From JBJSXJ01 sp044235425 (lineage in GTDB: Bacteria; Planctomycetota; Planctomycetia; Pirellulales; Pirellulaceae), in assembly GCA_044235425.1 (NCBI GenBank), contig JBIIHW010000016.1:1-64000 (forward strand): a stretch of 64,000 nucleotides of DNA, in the 5' to 3' direction. A model generated the notes under the pieces. That model made no database searches, was not told the DNA's origin, and worked only from the letters and a program-made list of their open reading frames with translations. This document shows positions 26,144-35,600 of the stretch, in pieces. Every line of letters begins with the position of its first letter. The first letter of the stretch is position 1. A program made the position numbers and the translations under genes.

Positions 26144-27105
26144 TCGCCCCAGCGGAGGCAGATCGAGCTCGCGGCTGGTTCACACCACGCCGCGACACTT
26201 GCCGCATACCCGGCTAGCGGCCGCTGCCCAGAGGCCATTTCTGAGGCCATTCCGAAAGTCATTTCGGAAGGCATCCCGAAAGGTGCTGGCGTTGTCGCCA
26301 GCGCCTCGGGTAAGTCGACCAGCAGCAGTCGTGGCCGGCTGGTGTCGAAGCCTGGTATCACTTGCAGCTCCGCTCGTGGCCAGTGTGACAGGGAGCGGCC
26401 CACGACAGACCATGAGGATGTCGGTCGAGGCCCACCCAAACCCCAGCCGACACACTTCAAAATCGCTTCTTTACGCGACCAGATTTGATAGAACGGACGA
26501 CCCTTCGACGTCGCGTTGTCGCTTCCCAGCCAGTCCACCTCGGAGGGAGAAAACATTAGGCGAGCCACACCATCAAAGTCGACTTCGGCACGCTCCTGTT
26601 CCAGATCGACACCCAGCGGCGCGTGGTAACGGAAACCAAGCAACGCCTGATCTCCCGAATGTGACACGTTGAACTGCAGCCCTGTGTGAGCGAGTGGCCC
26701 GGAGAGTTGTGGCTTTCCATTCGGTCCCAGTTCCAACTCGACCTCCAGCGGGGCGACGTTCAGGTAGCGGGCCAGGAGGCGACGAAGAGCGCGTCGCACA
26801 CTGGCAAATCGATCGCCATCTCGTCGCCTCCTATAACGAAGAGCCCGTTGCCGCTCCTCGTCATTCAAATCGTCGAGCCAGTGTCGTGTTTCACTCGAGC
26901 TGCCCCGCTTCTCGCTCGGCGCCCCGCCCGTCGCATCACTTTCTGCCTGCGTCAGGTCCAACCACCACAGATGAACTTCGCTCTCAGCCAGGGCAGGAAA
27001 GAGCGATCGACGGCCTGACTGGTTCGTCGTCAGGGGCTCGCCCCAGTGGTAGTCAGCCGCGGGCAACACGTCGACGGGGGCTGGCGAAGGTGGGGTAGGG
27101 CACAT
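26089..27105 (-). CDS. 4'-phosphopantetheinyl transferase, Sfp type
   Basis: The 338-residue protein (ATG at 27105; another ATG at 27177 would add 24 residues, neither with a good Shine-Dalgarno) has the Sfp signatures: FNVSHSGDQALLGF, PLGVDLEQERAEVDF (metal-binding D-x-E) and FYQIWSRKEAILKCVGWGL (WxxKEA). It transfers the phosphopantetheine arm of CoA to carrier proteins. At this length it exceeds Sfp (about 224) because of an N-terminal Pro/Ser-rich head and a C-terminal tail with GMPSEM/GMASEM repeats. No polyketide, peptide synthetase or carrier protein gene is in the window, so the partner is elsewhere. The 3' end overlaps the cytochrome lipoprotein gene by 55 bases. Confidence 0.88.
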   Translation of the reverse strand: MCPTPPSPAPVDVLPAADYHWGEPLTTNQSGRRSLFPALAESEVHLWWLDLTQAESDATGGAPSEKRGSSSETRHWLDDLNDEERQRALRYRRRRDGDRFASVRRALRRLLARYLNVAPLEVELELGPNGKPQLSGPLAHTGLQFNVSHSGDQALLGFRYHAPLGVDLEQERAEVDFDGVARLMFSPSEVDWLGSDNATSKGRPFYQIWSRKEAILKCVGWGLGGPRPTSSWSVVGRSLSHWPRAELQVIPGFDTSRPRLLLVDLPEALATTPAPFGMPSEMTFGMASEMASGQRPLAGYAASVAAWCEPAASSICLRWGDYSVFSSVFSSAFFAPGL

Positions 27106-27417
27106 GGCGCAAAGTTTACGTTTCGGGATATTGAGGGTTAGCGAAAGTTTTCGTGGAACTTCATCTTGAAACTTCATCGAGAAACTTGATCGTGGAACTT
27201 CGCTGTAAAACCGCCACGAGGGGCAAATGAATGGATCGTGGGAACAGGATCGCTGGACGTCAGCGAGCCGGATTGTTGACCCTTGCTACAAGCAACGATA
27301 GGATGCCAAACGTAGGTTATACTTCCGTTGAAGCTTGTATGTGCAACGTTTTCCCAGAATCGGTCGTCCGGTCGCTTACTCGCCCCTTCACCTTTTTCTC
27401 ACTCGACACCGCAATCG

Positions 27418-27966
27418 ATGACCGTCACCTATTTTAAGCGGTATCGCATGGAGTATGACCTGCGTCAGCTGGGCGCGGCCGCTTCACTTCCTACTGGTTA
27501 TCAACTGGTACCTTGGCATGAGGAGCTGTTAGAGACGCATGCCGACACGAAGTATCGTTGTTTTCGCCATGAGCTGGATGCCTGCGTGTTTCCCTGTTTA
27601 GGGGATCGGGATGGCTGTCGTCGGCTGATGAACGAAATCACTCGTCGCCATGGATTTGTGCCGGGTGCCACTTGGTTAATCCAGAACACGGTGCATGAAG
27701 CGTGTGGCACGATTCAAGGCCTCATCGATCTCGAAGGGCTCGGATCCATCCAGAACGTAGGCGTGGTCCCGCTGCACCGTGGTCGCGGCCTAGGCACTCA
27801 GCTGTTACAACTGGCACTTACCGGCTTTCGTGACGTGGGTTTGCGTTATGCTTTTTTAGAAGTAACCGCTCAAAACGTCGGTGCGGTACGCTTGTATCAA
27901 CGATTTGGATTTCGCCAAGTCAAAACGTTGTATAAAGCGTCGGAGCGAGCATCGGTTTATGTCTGA
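27418..27966 (+). CDS. GNAT-family N-acetyltransferase
   Basis: I take the ATG at 27418, giving 182 residues; the open frame upstream reads as non-protein. The acetyl-CoA motif is clear (VGVVPLHRGRGLGTQLLQLA), followed by the usual final strand (LEVTAQNVGAVRLYQRFGF). These place it among small-molecule or protein N-acetyltransferases of the RimI/MnaT type. It lies about 100 bases upstream of the M16 peptidase pair on the same strand. The acceptor is not predictable. Confidence 0.85.
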   Translation: MTVTYFKRYRMEYDLRQLGAAASLPTGYQLVPWHEELLETHADTKYRCFRHELDACVFPCLGDRDGCRRLMNEITRRHGFVPGATWLIQNTVHEACGTIQGLIDLEGLGSIQNVGVVPLHRGRGLGTQLLQLALTGFRDVGLRYAFLEVTAQNVGAVRLYQRFGFRQVKTLYKASERASVYV

Positions 27967-28063
27967 ACAGGATCGCCGCAAGCCAACGGATTTTGCGGGT
28001 GACGGGACGCGAAGCGTTTGATTCGAGATTCTTCCTTCGATCTTTAGAAACGAAATCATCACG

Positions 28064-29296
28064 GTGCCGATACATACTCATCAGTTTGAAAACGGCTTGG
28101 TTTTATTAGCCGAGCCGATGCCTTGGCTGGAGTCGGCCGCATTTACGTTACTAGTGCCTGCCGGTTGTTCGCGGGAGCCAGCGGAGCTCGCGGGGCTGGG
28201 AACACTGACCTGTGAACTGGCGCAGCGTGGGAGTGGCTCGCGGGACAGTCGGCAATTCATTGAAGAGCTGGAATTGCTGGGCGTCGACTTTTCCTCTTCG
28301 GTGGCCAACGCGCACGCCAGTTTTGGTGGAGCGATGCCAGCCGAAAACCTTTCGGCCACGCTGCGAATCTATGCCGATCTGGTATTGAAGCCACATCTGA
28401 ATCCAGCGCAACTTCCCGATGCTCGCTTAACTTGTCTGCAAGAGGTACGAGCAATCGAGGACGACTTGGCTCAGCGTGTTATGCAAACACTGCGGCGACG
28501 CCAGTATCCCGATCCGTATGGTCGTCCCAGTCAGGGAACGGAGGCGGGGTTGGAGTCGATCACGACGTCTGATGTGGAAAAGTTTTTCACGAAGACGTAC
28601 GTGCCGCACGGAGCCATCCTCAGCGTGGCAGGTAAGCTCGACTGGGCTCAAATTCGCGATGAAGTGGGTGCCTTGTTCGGAAATTGGCGCTCTCAGCCAC
28701 TGGCACCTTTGCCTGAGCGACCGGCCGAACGCGGTCGCGAACATTTTCTCCACGAGTCGTCCCAAACGCATCTGGCACTCGCCTTTGACAGCGTCTCCTA
28801 TGCTCATCCCGACTACTACTTTGCCCGGGCCGCGGTCGGCGTGCTCAGCGATGGCATGAGCTCTCGACTCTTTACCGAAGTGCGTGAAAAACGCGGGCTC
28901 TGCTACAGCGTCTATGCATTCTGTCATTCGCTCCATGATCGTGGTTCGGTGCTCTGTTACGCCGGCACTACCACGGAGCGAGCTCAGCAGACGCTCGATG
29001 TCCTTGTCGCCGAACTGCATCGCCTGCGCGATGGCATCACGGAGGAGGAACTGGCACGACTGAAAACCAAACTGAAAAGCTCGCTGATCTTGCAGCAGGA
29101 ATCGAGTCCATCGCGGAGCGGTGCGATGGCTTCGGAATGGTTTCATTTAGGTCGAGTGCAAACGCTGGATGAATTGGGAAAGATCGTGGACGACCTGAAT
29201 GTGCCCGCGATCAATGCTTACCTGGCAAACAATCCACCGCGCGATTTCACCGTGGTTTCACTCGGCGCCAAGCCCCTGGAGTGGTCGAATGAGTAG
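28064..29296 (+). CDS. M16 family protein lacking the zinc motif (inactive partner)
   Basis: The 410-residue protein has the M16 fold: an N-terminal FENGLVLLAEPMPWLESAAF, a mid-region KFFTKTYVPHGAILSVAGKL and EVREKRGLCYSVYAF typical of the C-terminal M16 domain. At the place of the HxxEH zinc site it reads LGTLTCELAQRG, so the metal ligands are absent. In two-subunit M16 peptidases, such as mitochondrial processing peptidase, one subunit lacks the site and binds the substrate; the R/Y pair of that domain is kept here. The following gene supplies the active site. The start is a GTG at 28064. Confidence 0.88.
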   Translation: MPIHTHQFENGLVLLAEPMPWLESAAFTLLVPAGCSREPAELAGLGTLTCELAQRGSGSRDSRQFIEELELLGVDFSSSVANAHASFGGAMPAENLSATLRIYADLVLKPHLNPAQLPDARLTCLQEVRAIEDDLAQRVMQTLRRRQYPDPYGRPSQGTEAGLESITTSDVEKFFTKTYVPHGAILSVAGKLDWAQIRDEVGALFGNWRSQPLAPLPERPAERGREHFLHESSQTHLALAFDSVSYAHPDYYFARAAVGVLSDGMSSRLFTEVREKRGLCYSVYAFCHSLHDRGSVLCYAGTTTERAQQTLDVLVAELHRLRDGITEEELARLKTKLKSSLILQQESSPSRSGAMASEWFHLGRVQTLDELGKIVDDLNVPAINAYLANNPPRDFTVVSLGAKPLEWSNE

Positions 29297-29429
29297 ACCG
29301 CAGTGGAGTGACGTGCGGGGTTGTTGCATTAAGGGCCAGGGGCCAACGACCTGAGTAACGGGCTCGACCGCAGACTTCCGTCAACCGTAATTTGAAATTT
29401 GGCGAACGCCACAGCAAAGGGAATCGAGC

Positions 29430-30668
29430 GTGGAATTCAAGCAGCATACGTTGCCCAATGGACTGGAAATCATTGCCGAATGCAGTCCGGGTGCCTACTC
29501 GATTGGACTGGGCTTTTTCGTCAAAACCGGGTCGCGTGATGAGTCGCGCGAGGTCTCGGGGGTGAGCCACTTCTTGGAGCACATGGTATTCAAAGGAACG
29601 CAGCGACGTACCGCTGAGGATGTCAATCGCGAACTGGATGAACTTGGGTCCCACTCGAATGCCTACACCAGCGAAGAACAGACGGTTTACTACGCGACGG
29701 TGTTACCGGAATTCCAGGATCAAGCGGTCGATCTGCTGGCGGACATCCTACGTCCCGCTCTGCGCGAAGATGACTTCAACACCGAAAAACAGGTCATTCT
29801 GGAAGAGATCGCGAAGTACGAGGACCAGCCGCCCTACGGGGCTCATGAAAAATGCATGGCCGCGCACTTTGGCTCTCATCCTCTCAGCCAAAGCGTGCTC
29901 GGTACCGTCGACACGGTGGGAGCACTCACCCCGAGTCAAATGCGTGACTACTTCGACCGACGCTATAGTCCGCAGAACATGGTACTGGTGGCTTCGGGTC
30001 GAGTGGATTTTGAGCGGTTTGTGGCGGAAGCGGAACGTCATTGCGGACATTGGCAACGGCAATCGACGAGTCGATCGACGGAACGCGCGCCGCAGCATGA
30101 AGGGTTTGAGCAGATTTATAAGGAAATAGCAGCTCAGCAATACACAGTGCAGATTGGTAATTTCCCCGCCGCCACGGATCCCCAGCGGCATGCCGCTCGC
30201 GTGCTTGCTACCATCCTGGGCGACGATACCGGCAGCCGTCTTTTCTGGGAACTGATCGACACGGGCCGCGCCGAATACGCGGGGCTGGCGAACTACGAAT
30301 ATCAAGGCTCTGGCATTGTCATGACCTACCTCTGCTGCGCTCCCGAAGATACCGGCGATAACTTGGAAACGATCGATGAATTGTTTGCGCAGGTGTCCGG
30401 CGAGGGAGTTACGGCCGATGAGTTACTACGTGCGAAAAGCAAAATCTGTTCGCAGCTCGTGCTCCATAGTGAACGACCGAGCAATCGGCTGTTTTCCGTC
30501 GGCAACAACTGGGTGCAGCGGCGCGCGTATCGTACGATTCGGGAATCCGTTGAGGCCTATCAAAGTGTGACGCTCGACGATATCCACGGGTTGCTGGCCG
30601 AGTATCCGCTACTGCCCCGTACGACCGTGACGGTCGGACCACTCACCGATCGCCCCAAATCCAGCTAA
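29430..30668 (+). CDS. M16 family zinc metallopeptidase (active partner)
   Basis: The 412-residue protein contains the zinc motif HFLEH in SGVSHFLEHMVFKGT near residue 50, and a downstream glutamate in QVILEEIAKYED, as in active M16B peptidases. The C-terminal domain shows DDTGSRLFWELIDTGRAEY. It is about the same length as the inactive partner 133 bases upstream, so the two probably form an alpha/beta dimer. Start is a GTG at 29430 with AAGGG about ten bases before. No signal peptide is evident, so the dimer is probably cytoplasmic or membrane-associated. Confidence 0.92.
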   Translation: MEFKQHTLPNGLEIIAECSPGAYSIGLGFFVKTGSRDESREVSGVSHFLEHMVFKGTQRRTAEDVNRELDELGSHSNAYTSEEQTVYYATVLPEFQDQAVDLLADILRPALREDDFNTEKQVILEEIAKYEDQPPYGAHEKCMAAHFGSHPLSQSVLGTVDTVGALTPSQMRDYFDRRYSPQNMVLVASGRVDFERFVAEAERHCGHWQRQSTSRSTERAPQHEGFEQIYKEIAAQQYTVQIGNFPAATDPQRHAARVLATILGDDTGSRLFWELIDTGRAEYAGLANYEYQGSGIVMTYLCCAPEDTGDNLETIDELFAQVSGEGVTADELLRAKSKICSQLVLHSERPSNRLFSVGNNWVQRRAYRTIRESVEAYQSVTLDDIHGLLAEYPLLPRTTVTVGPLTDRPKSS

Positions 30669-30724
30669 TACTATGAGTCGGTCCATTCGGGATTTCCGTG
30701 GGGCGCTGCCCCTGTTGCCGGAGT

Positions 30725-30815
30725 GAATCGCGGAGCGATGGCATTCGATAGGGTTTATGGGGCGAGAGTTCCAGGCGTTTCACACCTGGCTGTCGAATGC
30801 CACGGCTCCGCCGTT
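30725..30815 (-). repeat. Dispersed palindromic repeat, copy D
   Basis: It reads AATCGCGGAGCGATGGCATT, then GGGTTTATGGGGCGAGAGTT, an inner CCAGGCGTTTCACACCTGG, and CGAATGCCACGGCTCCGCC. Here arm 1 is inverted compared with copy C, so the outer arms pair well and the whole 91 bases can form one long hairpin. It sits between two convergent genes, where a hairpin could also serve as a terminator, although no T-tract follows. Confidence 0.85.
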
Positions 30816-30850
30816 ACCGACACAAAACCCCGATGGACCTTCCACTTCCC

Positions 30851-31870
30851 TTATCTCTCGGGCTTGGCGACCAGTTGCTGATCGAAGAATTTGAAGGACT
30901 GCTCGACTGTGTGATTCAGCTGCTCACCCGCCCAGCCGTGATTGGCATTCAATAGCAGCTCGACACGCCCCGGCACATTCGCTCGCGTCATCGCATCGGT
31001 CATCCGAAACGCCTGTGTGTGGGGCACGAGAGGATCGCGCGTTCCTTGAAAGATGAGCAGCGGAGCGTCTCCCTTCGAGGCATAGGAGACGGGTGAAGCG
31101 CGTCGATAGATCTCGGCCCGCTCCGCGATCGTGCCACCTAGAAAATCTTTTACCAGTCCCTGGCTCACGGGCGGCAAATCGTCGGCGGCCAAATCAGTCG
31201 GACCAAAGAACGATACAACCGCTTGAACTTGACTGTTCTCTTCCGGCCATCCACCTTCACCCTCGAGACCATCCTCTGGGCCCATGACGCCCAGCATCAT
31301 CGCCAAGTGGCCACCGGCCGAGAACCCGATCGCTCCCAATCGACGCGGATCGATTCCATAACGCTGCGCGTTAGCCCGCAAATAACGCACTCCACACTTC
31401 ACATCTTCAATTTGAGCGGGAAAGGGGTTCGCCGGACAGAAGCGATATTGCAGCGTCGCCGATACGTAGCCCGCCTGCGCGAACTTGATCACCAGATCGG
31501 AATGTGAGCGGCGGTCACCGCCGCGCCACGCGCCGCCATGAATCACGACGACGCAGGGCGCTGGCCGCATCAGCTTCTCGGGCCGCGCCAGATCAAGTCG
31601 CAGACGATCATTGCCGCCCCGACCAAACTCCACATCCCGCTCGTACAGCACGCCCTCTGGAACTTTGGGACCGGCGTTTGGCGGACTGTTCTGCTGAGCC
31701 TCGAGGGGCGTCACCCATACTGACAGCCCAATCATCAGCAGGAAAAACGCCGGCACCGCGAGCGTACGCCGGACAGACCCAGGAATCATCCCTATCCGTC
31801 GCAGGAAGATCCTGCCTGCCGTCCGACCATCACGCTGGCTCAAAATCGCTCGCCGAAAGTCAAACGACAT
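30851..31870 (-). CDS. Exported alpha/beta hydrolase, BD-FAE/esterase type
   Basis: The 339-residue protein has a hydrophobic signal region (TLAVPAFFLLMIGLSVWVTP) after a basic head, then an alpha/beta hydrolase domain. The oxyanion motif is VVIHGGAWRGGD, the nucleophile elbow GFSAGGHLA, the acid in FQGTRDPLVPH and the base His in NANHGWAG. These match feruloyl/acetyl esterases of the BD-FAE group, which release acyl groups from polysaccharides in the periplasm or outside. The gene is on the minus strand, convergent with the M16 pair, and separated from ndk by about 140 bases. Confidence 0.85.
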   Translation of the reverse strand: MSFDFRRAILSQRDGRTAGRIFLRRIGMIPGSVRRTLAVPAFFLLMIGLSVWVTPLEAQQNSPPNAGPKVPEGVLYERDVEFGRGGNDRLRLDLARPEKLMRPAPCVVVIHGGAWRGGDRRSHSDLVIKFAQAGYVSATLQYRFCPANPFPAQIEDVKCGVRYLRANAQRYGIDPRRLGAIGFSAGGHLAMMLGVMGPEDGLEGEGGWPEENSQVQAVVSFFGPTDLAADDLPPVSQGLVKDFLGGTIAERAEIYRRASPVSYASKGDAPLLIFQGTRDPLVPHTQAFRMTDAMTRANVPGRVELLLNANHGWAGEQLNHTVEQSFKFFDQQLVAKPER

Positions 31871-32007
31871 ACAGCACCTCCCTGCTGAGTTGACATTTGG
31901 TGTCGAAGATCATTTTCTGCCTCACGGGAGCTATTCAGCGTTTTCAGCATCCAGCGCTCGGCAGAATCCCAGGCTATTCCCCATGGAAGGCTCTGCAGCT
32001 TCTCACA

Positions 32008-32472
32008 CTACTCGTCATCCGCTCGTAACCACGGAGTGAGCGTGGGGGAGTAAGGATGAACCTCGGTAGGAGCGAAATAGAGTGCAATTTCGCGAGCGGC
32101 TGCATCGGGACCGTCGGAAGCATGGACCAAGTTCATCTGACGGCTGCTGCTATAGTCGCCACGAATCGTCCCTGCCGGCGCCTTCAAGCCACTGGTCGGA
32201 CCGAGGATGTCACGGACCACGCGAATCACCTCAAGTCCTTCGACCACCAGCGCGACCAGAGGACTGTCCGTGATGAATTTTTCCAAACCGGGATAAAACG
32301 GCTTCTGCACATGCTCGGCATAATGCTGCCGCGCCAGTTCCGGAGTGACTTGCAGCATCTTGAGCGCGATGATGTTGAGTCCTTTTTCTTCGAAGCGGCT
32401 AATCACTTTGCCCATTAATCGTCGCTGCACACAATCCGGCTTCAACAGCACCAACGTACGTTCCAACGCCAT
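32008..32472 (-). CDS. ndk: Nucleoside diphosphate kinase
   Basis: From the ATG at 32472 the protein has 154 residues, the standard length; the frame upstream to 32547 looks untranslated. Motifs: TLVLLKPDCVQRRLMGKV (nucleotide-binding Lys), APAGTIRGDYS and the phosphohistidine region NLVHASDGPDAA, with Ala in place of the Gly usually found after His. It moves the gamma phosphate between nucleoside triphosphates in the cytoplasm. A GGGAG stands upstream of the start. No partner genes are obvious. Confidence 0.96.
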   Translation of the reverse strand: MALERTLVLLKPDCVQRRLMGKVISRFEEKGLNIIALKMLQVTPELARQHYAEHVQKPFYPGLEKFITDSPLVALVVEGLEVIRVVRDILGPTSGLKAPAGTIRGDYSSSRQMNLVHASDGPDAAAREIALYFAPTEVHPYSPTLTPWLRADDE

Positions 32473-32628
32473 AACCGTTTTTCTCCCGAAGTCTAAAAAT
32501 CGTTCCAACTCAAAATAGTCCCAGTCACGAAACCCTCGTTCCGTCACTCGCCGCGAAATTGTAAGTCAGCTCCTCGCCGAGCGGGAGCCGTCCCACGTTG
32601 CCGCATTAATTCGCCTCGCCATCCAGCC

Positions 32629-35600
32629 TTACCGAGATTCAACGGTCACCGCCATCACGATCGGTGATGAACCATCCGGGCCTTTGACGAGTTCAATCTT
32701 CTCGATCACATCAGCACGTTTGGGCTGTACCGACAGGTAGCGTAACTGCTGACCACGCAGCGCGAAGGCGAATTTCGAACCTGGTACATCGACCCGTCGA
32801 ATATAGTCCGCGAAATGCTCGCCGTTCTTCAACTCATGATCCTCTTTCTGACCGTCGGCATAATGCAGCCGCACAATCATCGACACCGAACCCACTCCGC
32901 TGGCCGGATGCCCCCAGCCACTCACACCGCTGAGCAGGTGAATAGCGCGAGCCGGCGCGTTGCAGGGCAGCGTCACCGTCTTCGGCATCTTGGGAGGCAA
33001 GGTACCGTTGGGCCCGTGGAGCAGAATGATATTGGGGACCTGTTGTCCCTGAGGGTCGACCAGCGAGAAGGGCACACCTTCAAAGCTCTTCGGACCCCAA
33101 TCGGCAAAAATCATCCGCTCGACCTCCGACTGTTCGCTGAAGAACAGGCCCTTGGTCGAGACGGCCGTGGCATACTTATCCAGCGGGATGGGAACGAACT
33201 TGCCGCGCTGCGTGAGAAACTCCAGCAGGTCGCACAGATCATCCGCCGTCACTTGCTTTTCAAAACCTTCGGGCATCAGCGATTTGGGCGACGCTACCAG
33301 TTGCTCGATCTCGTCTCGCTGCAACGCATGCTTCTTGCCCTCAGCATCAAAAATCTCTATCGCCGTTTTCGACTCCGAGGCCAGCAGCCCCTGCATCACT
33401 CGACCATCTTCTGTCACCACCGAGTAGACGCGGAAGTTGCCTTCCACACTGCGGCTCGGATCGAGAATGTGAATGAGCAGCTCATGCTTGGGATGAACCG
33501 CCATACCGGTGAGGTCCGGACCGATTTTGTTTCCCTCGCCACTGTGCAGGTGGCACTTGGCACACTGCTTTTTGTAAACATCCTTGCCATGGCCCGCGTT
33601 ACCCGTGCGCTTGGTGATGGGCATCAATTCGTCCACCACCTTTTGCCGATCTGGGTTCGGCAATCCGCCACCCTTTTCCAGCAGCTTCTTCGCTCGTTCG
33701 GCCAGTTTTTTATCTGGGTGAGCGGCTAGGGCTTGCTTTTGATCGAGCGTGAGATCGCCCAGCGGCAGGGTGGCTTTTTCGACCGCATCAATCATCGCTG
33801 CCGACCATTCCGGACGTGACAGCAGCACCCGGACCGCCGTCGGTCGACTGGCCGGTGTCATCGCGCCAAACTTTTCGACGATCAACGTGCCGGCCGCCGA
33901 TGCTTCACTCAAAGCCAGCGCCTCACACAGTCCTTTGCCCAGCTCCGGACTAGTCCGTGGACCGAATACCGACAGCAGATCGCGAATCGCCGACTCATCC
34001 TTCGGTCGGAACTCGATTAATTGTCGAGCGGCGGTGGACCGAGCTTCGTCGGCCGCTTTGTCGTCACGGACGATCGCCAAAAATGATTTGGCGATTTCCG
34101 CCGCATAGGTCTCCAGCTTCTTGCTGCCCCAGCGAGTTGCCAGGTTCACCAACTGGGCGCGCGAGCCGGGCGGCAGTTTTTCGAGCAGCCCGAGCAGTGC
34201 TTTTTCGGTGGCATCATTCAGTTTGCCAGGTGCATCCTTCGGCCAGCCGCGTTCTAAGCCGGCAAGAATCGCACTCGTCGACCGCTGATCGGCACTCGCC
34301 AGAGCGACGACGAGATCGCCGACGGTTTCCACCGGCTTACCGCGAGCAAAATGCTCGGCGACGATAGTGATCCGGGCCAGTGCTTCGGGGCGTGCCGCCA
34401 CCGCCTCACCCGACTTCGCCACGGAGATCAGGAAGTAACGATCGTGAGCGGCAGCAGCCGTCGTCGCCGCATCCAGCAGCCAATTATCCGCGGCTCCACC
34501 AGCCGCCAGGAAAGCCACCAGTTTTTGCGCCACCTCTTGATTGGCCGGGGATTCACTGAGTTTAAGCAGCGTGGCCAAACGCACTTGGCCGTCGGCATCA
34601 CTCAGCAGATTCGCCGCCAGCAGCGCGCTAGCTGCGGTTTTGCTAGGCAGTGCCGCGATTGCATTGCGGCGCACACCTGCCGAGGGATGACGCAGAGCGT
34701 CAATCACAGCCTTCTGAGCTGGCGACGATTGCTCTTCTACCGCCTGCAGTCCGTTGAGCACCGCAACCGCATGGATCGCACCGACGTCCAGTCCAATTGC
34801 ATCCGGCTGCGGCTTGGACAATCGCGCCAGCAGACCGGGCACGACTTCTTTGTCAGCTTTTTCAATCAGCAGCCGCTGAGCGTGCAAGCGCCACAGCATA
34901 TTGGGATTGTCCAGTGCAGCGACTTGCTGCGCTGGGGTAGCACCCGCGAGTGCTGCGGCTGGCGAAGGCTTCCCATCGACATGTACCACGCGATAAACAC
35001 GACCATGCTTTTTGTCCCGCAAATCGATCTCGTACGCGTTCCCCTTGCCTGTTTTGAAACCAGCAGGAGTCGGATTGTGCTGCACGATGAAGTTGTACCA
35101 GTCGACGACCCAAGCACTACCATCCGGGCCTACTTCCACAATGATCGGCGCCGACCATTCGTCATCCGACGCAAAGAGATTCCAGGAATTCTTCGAGCGA
35201 TAGTTGGCACCTTGTTTTTGTATGGTGAAGGTGGCCGCCAGATGTCCTGTCGGTTCTGTCACGAAAGCGGTTCGATTCCAGTATTCCTGCGGATAGCTGC
35301 GGGCCGTATACAGGGCATGCCCCGCGGCAGCCGTGAAGCCTCCGTGATGATCAACTTGACGAACTTTTTCGGTGAGCGGTTCGATCTTGTTGCTTTCCGC
35401 AATGGTCCCGAGCACCGACGACGACCAGCCCCGCACCGATTCATAGTAGCGATTCGGCAGCGGCAAATAGACGCTGGGATTGCCATTCGCGGTCGATCCA
35501 AACAGCACGCCTTCCTCGCTGAACCCGACGCCCCACGAGTTGTTACTGGTGTTCCGCAGAAACTCGAATTTATCCACTTCGGGGTAAGCCTTACCGGCGG

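Noticed and set aside
28064..29296. First M16 protein as an active peptidase
   Set aside because: The HxxEH site is absent at the expected place.
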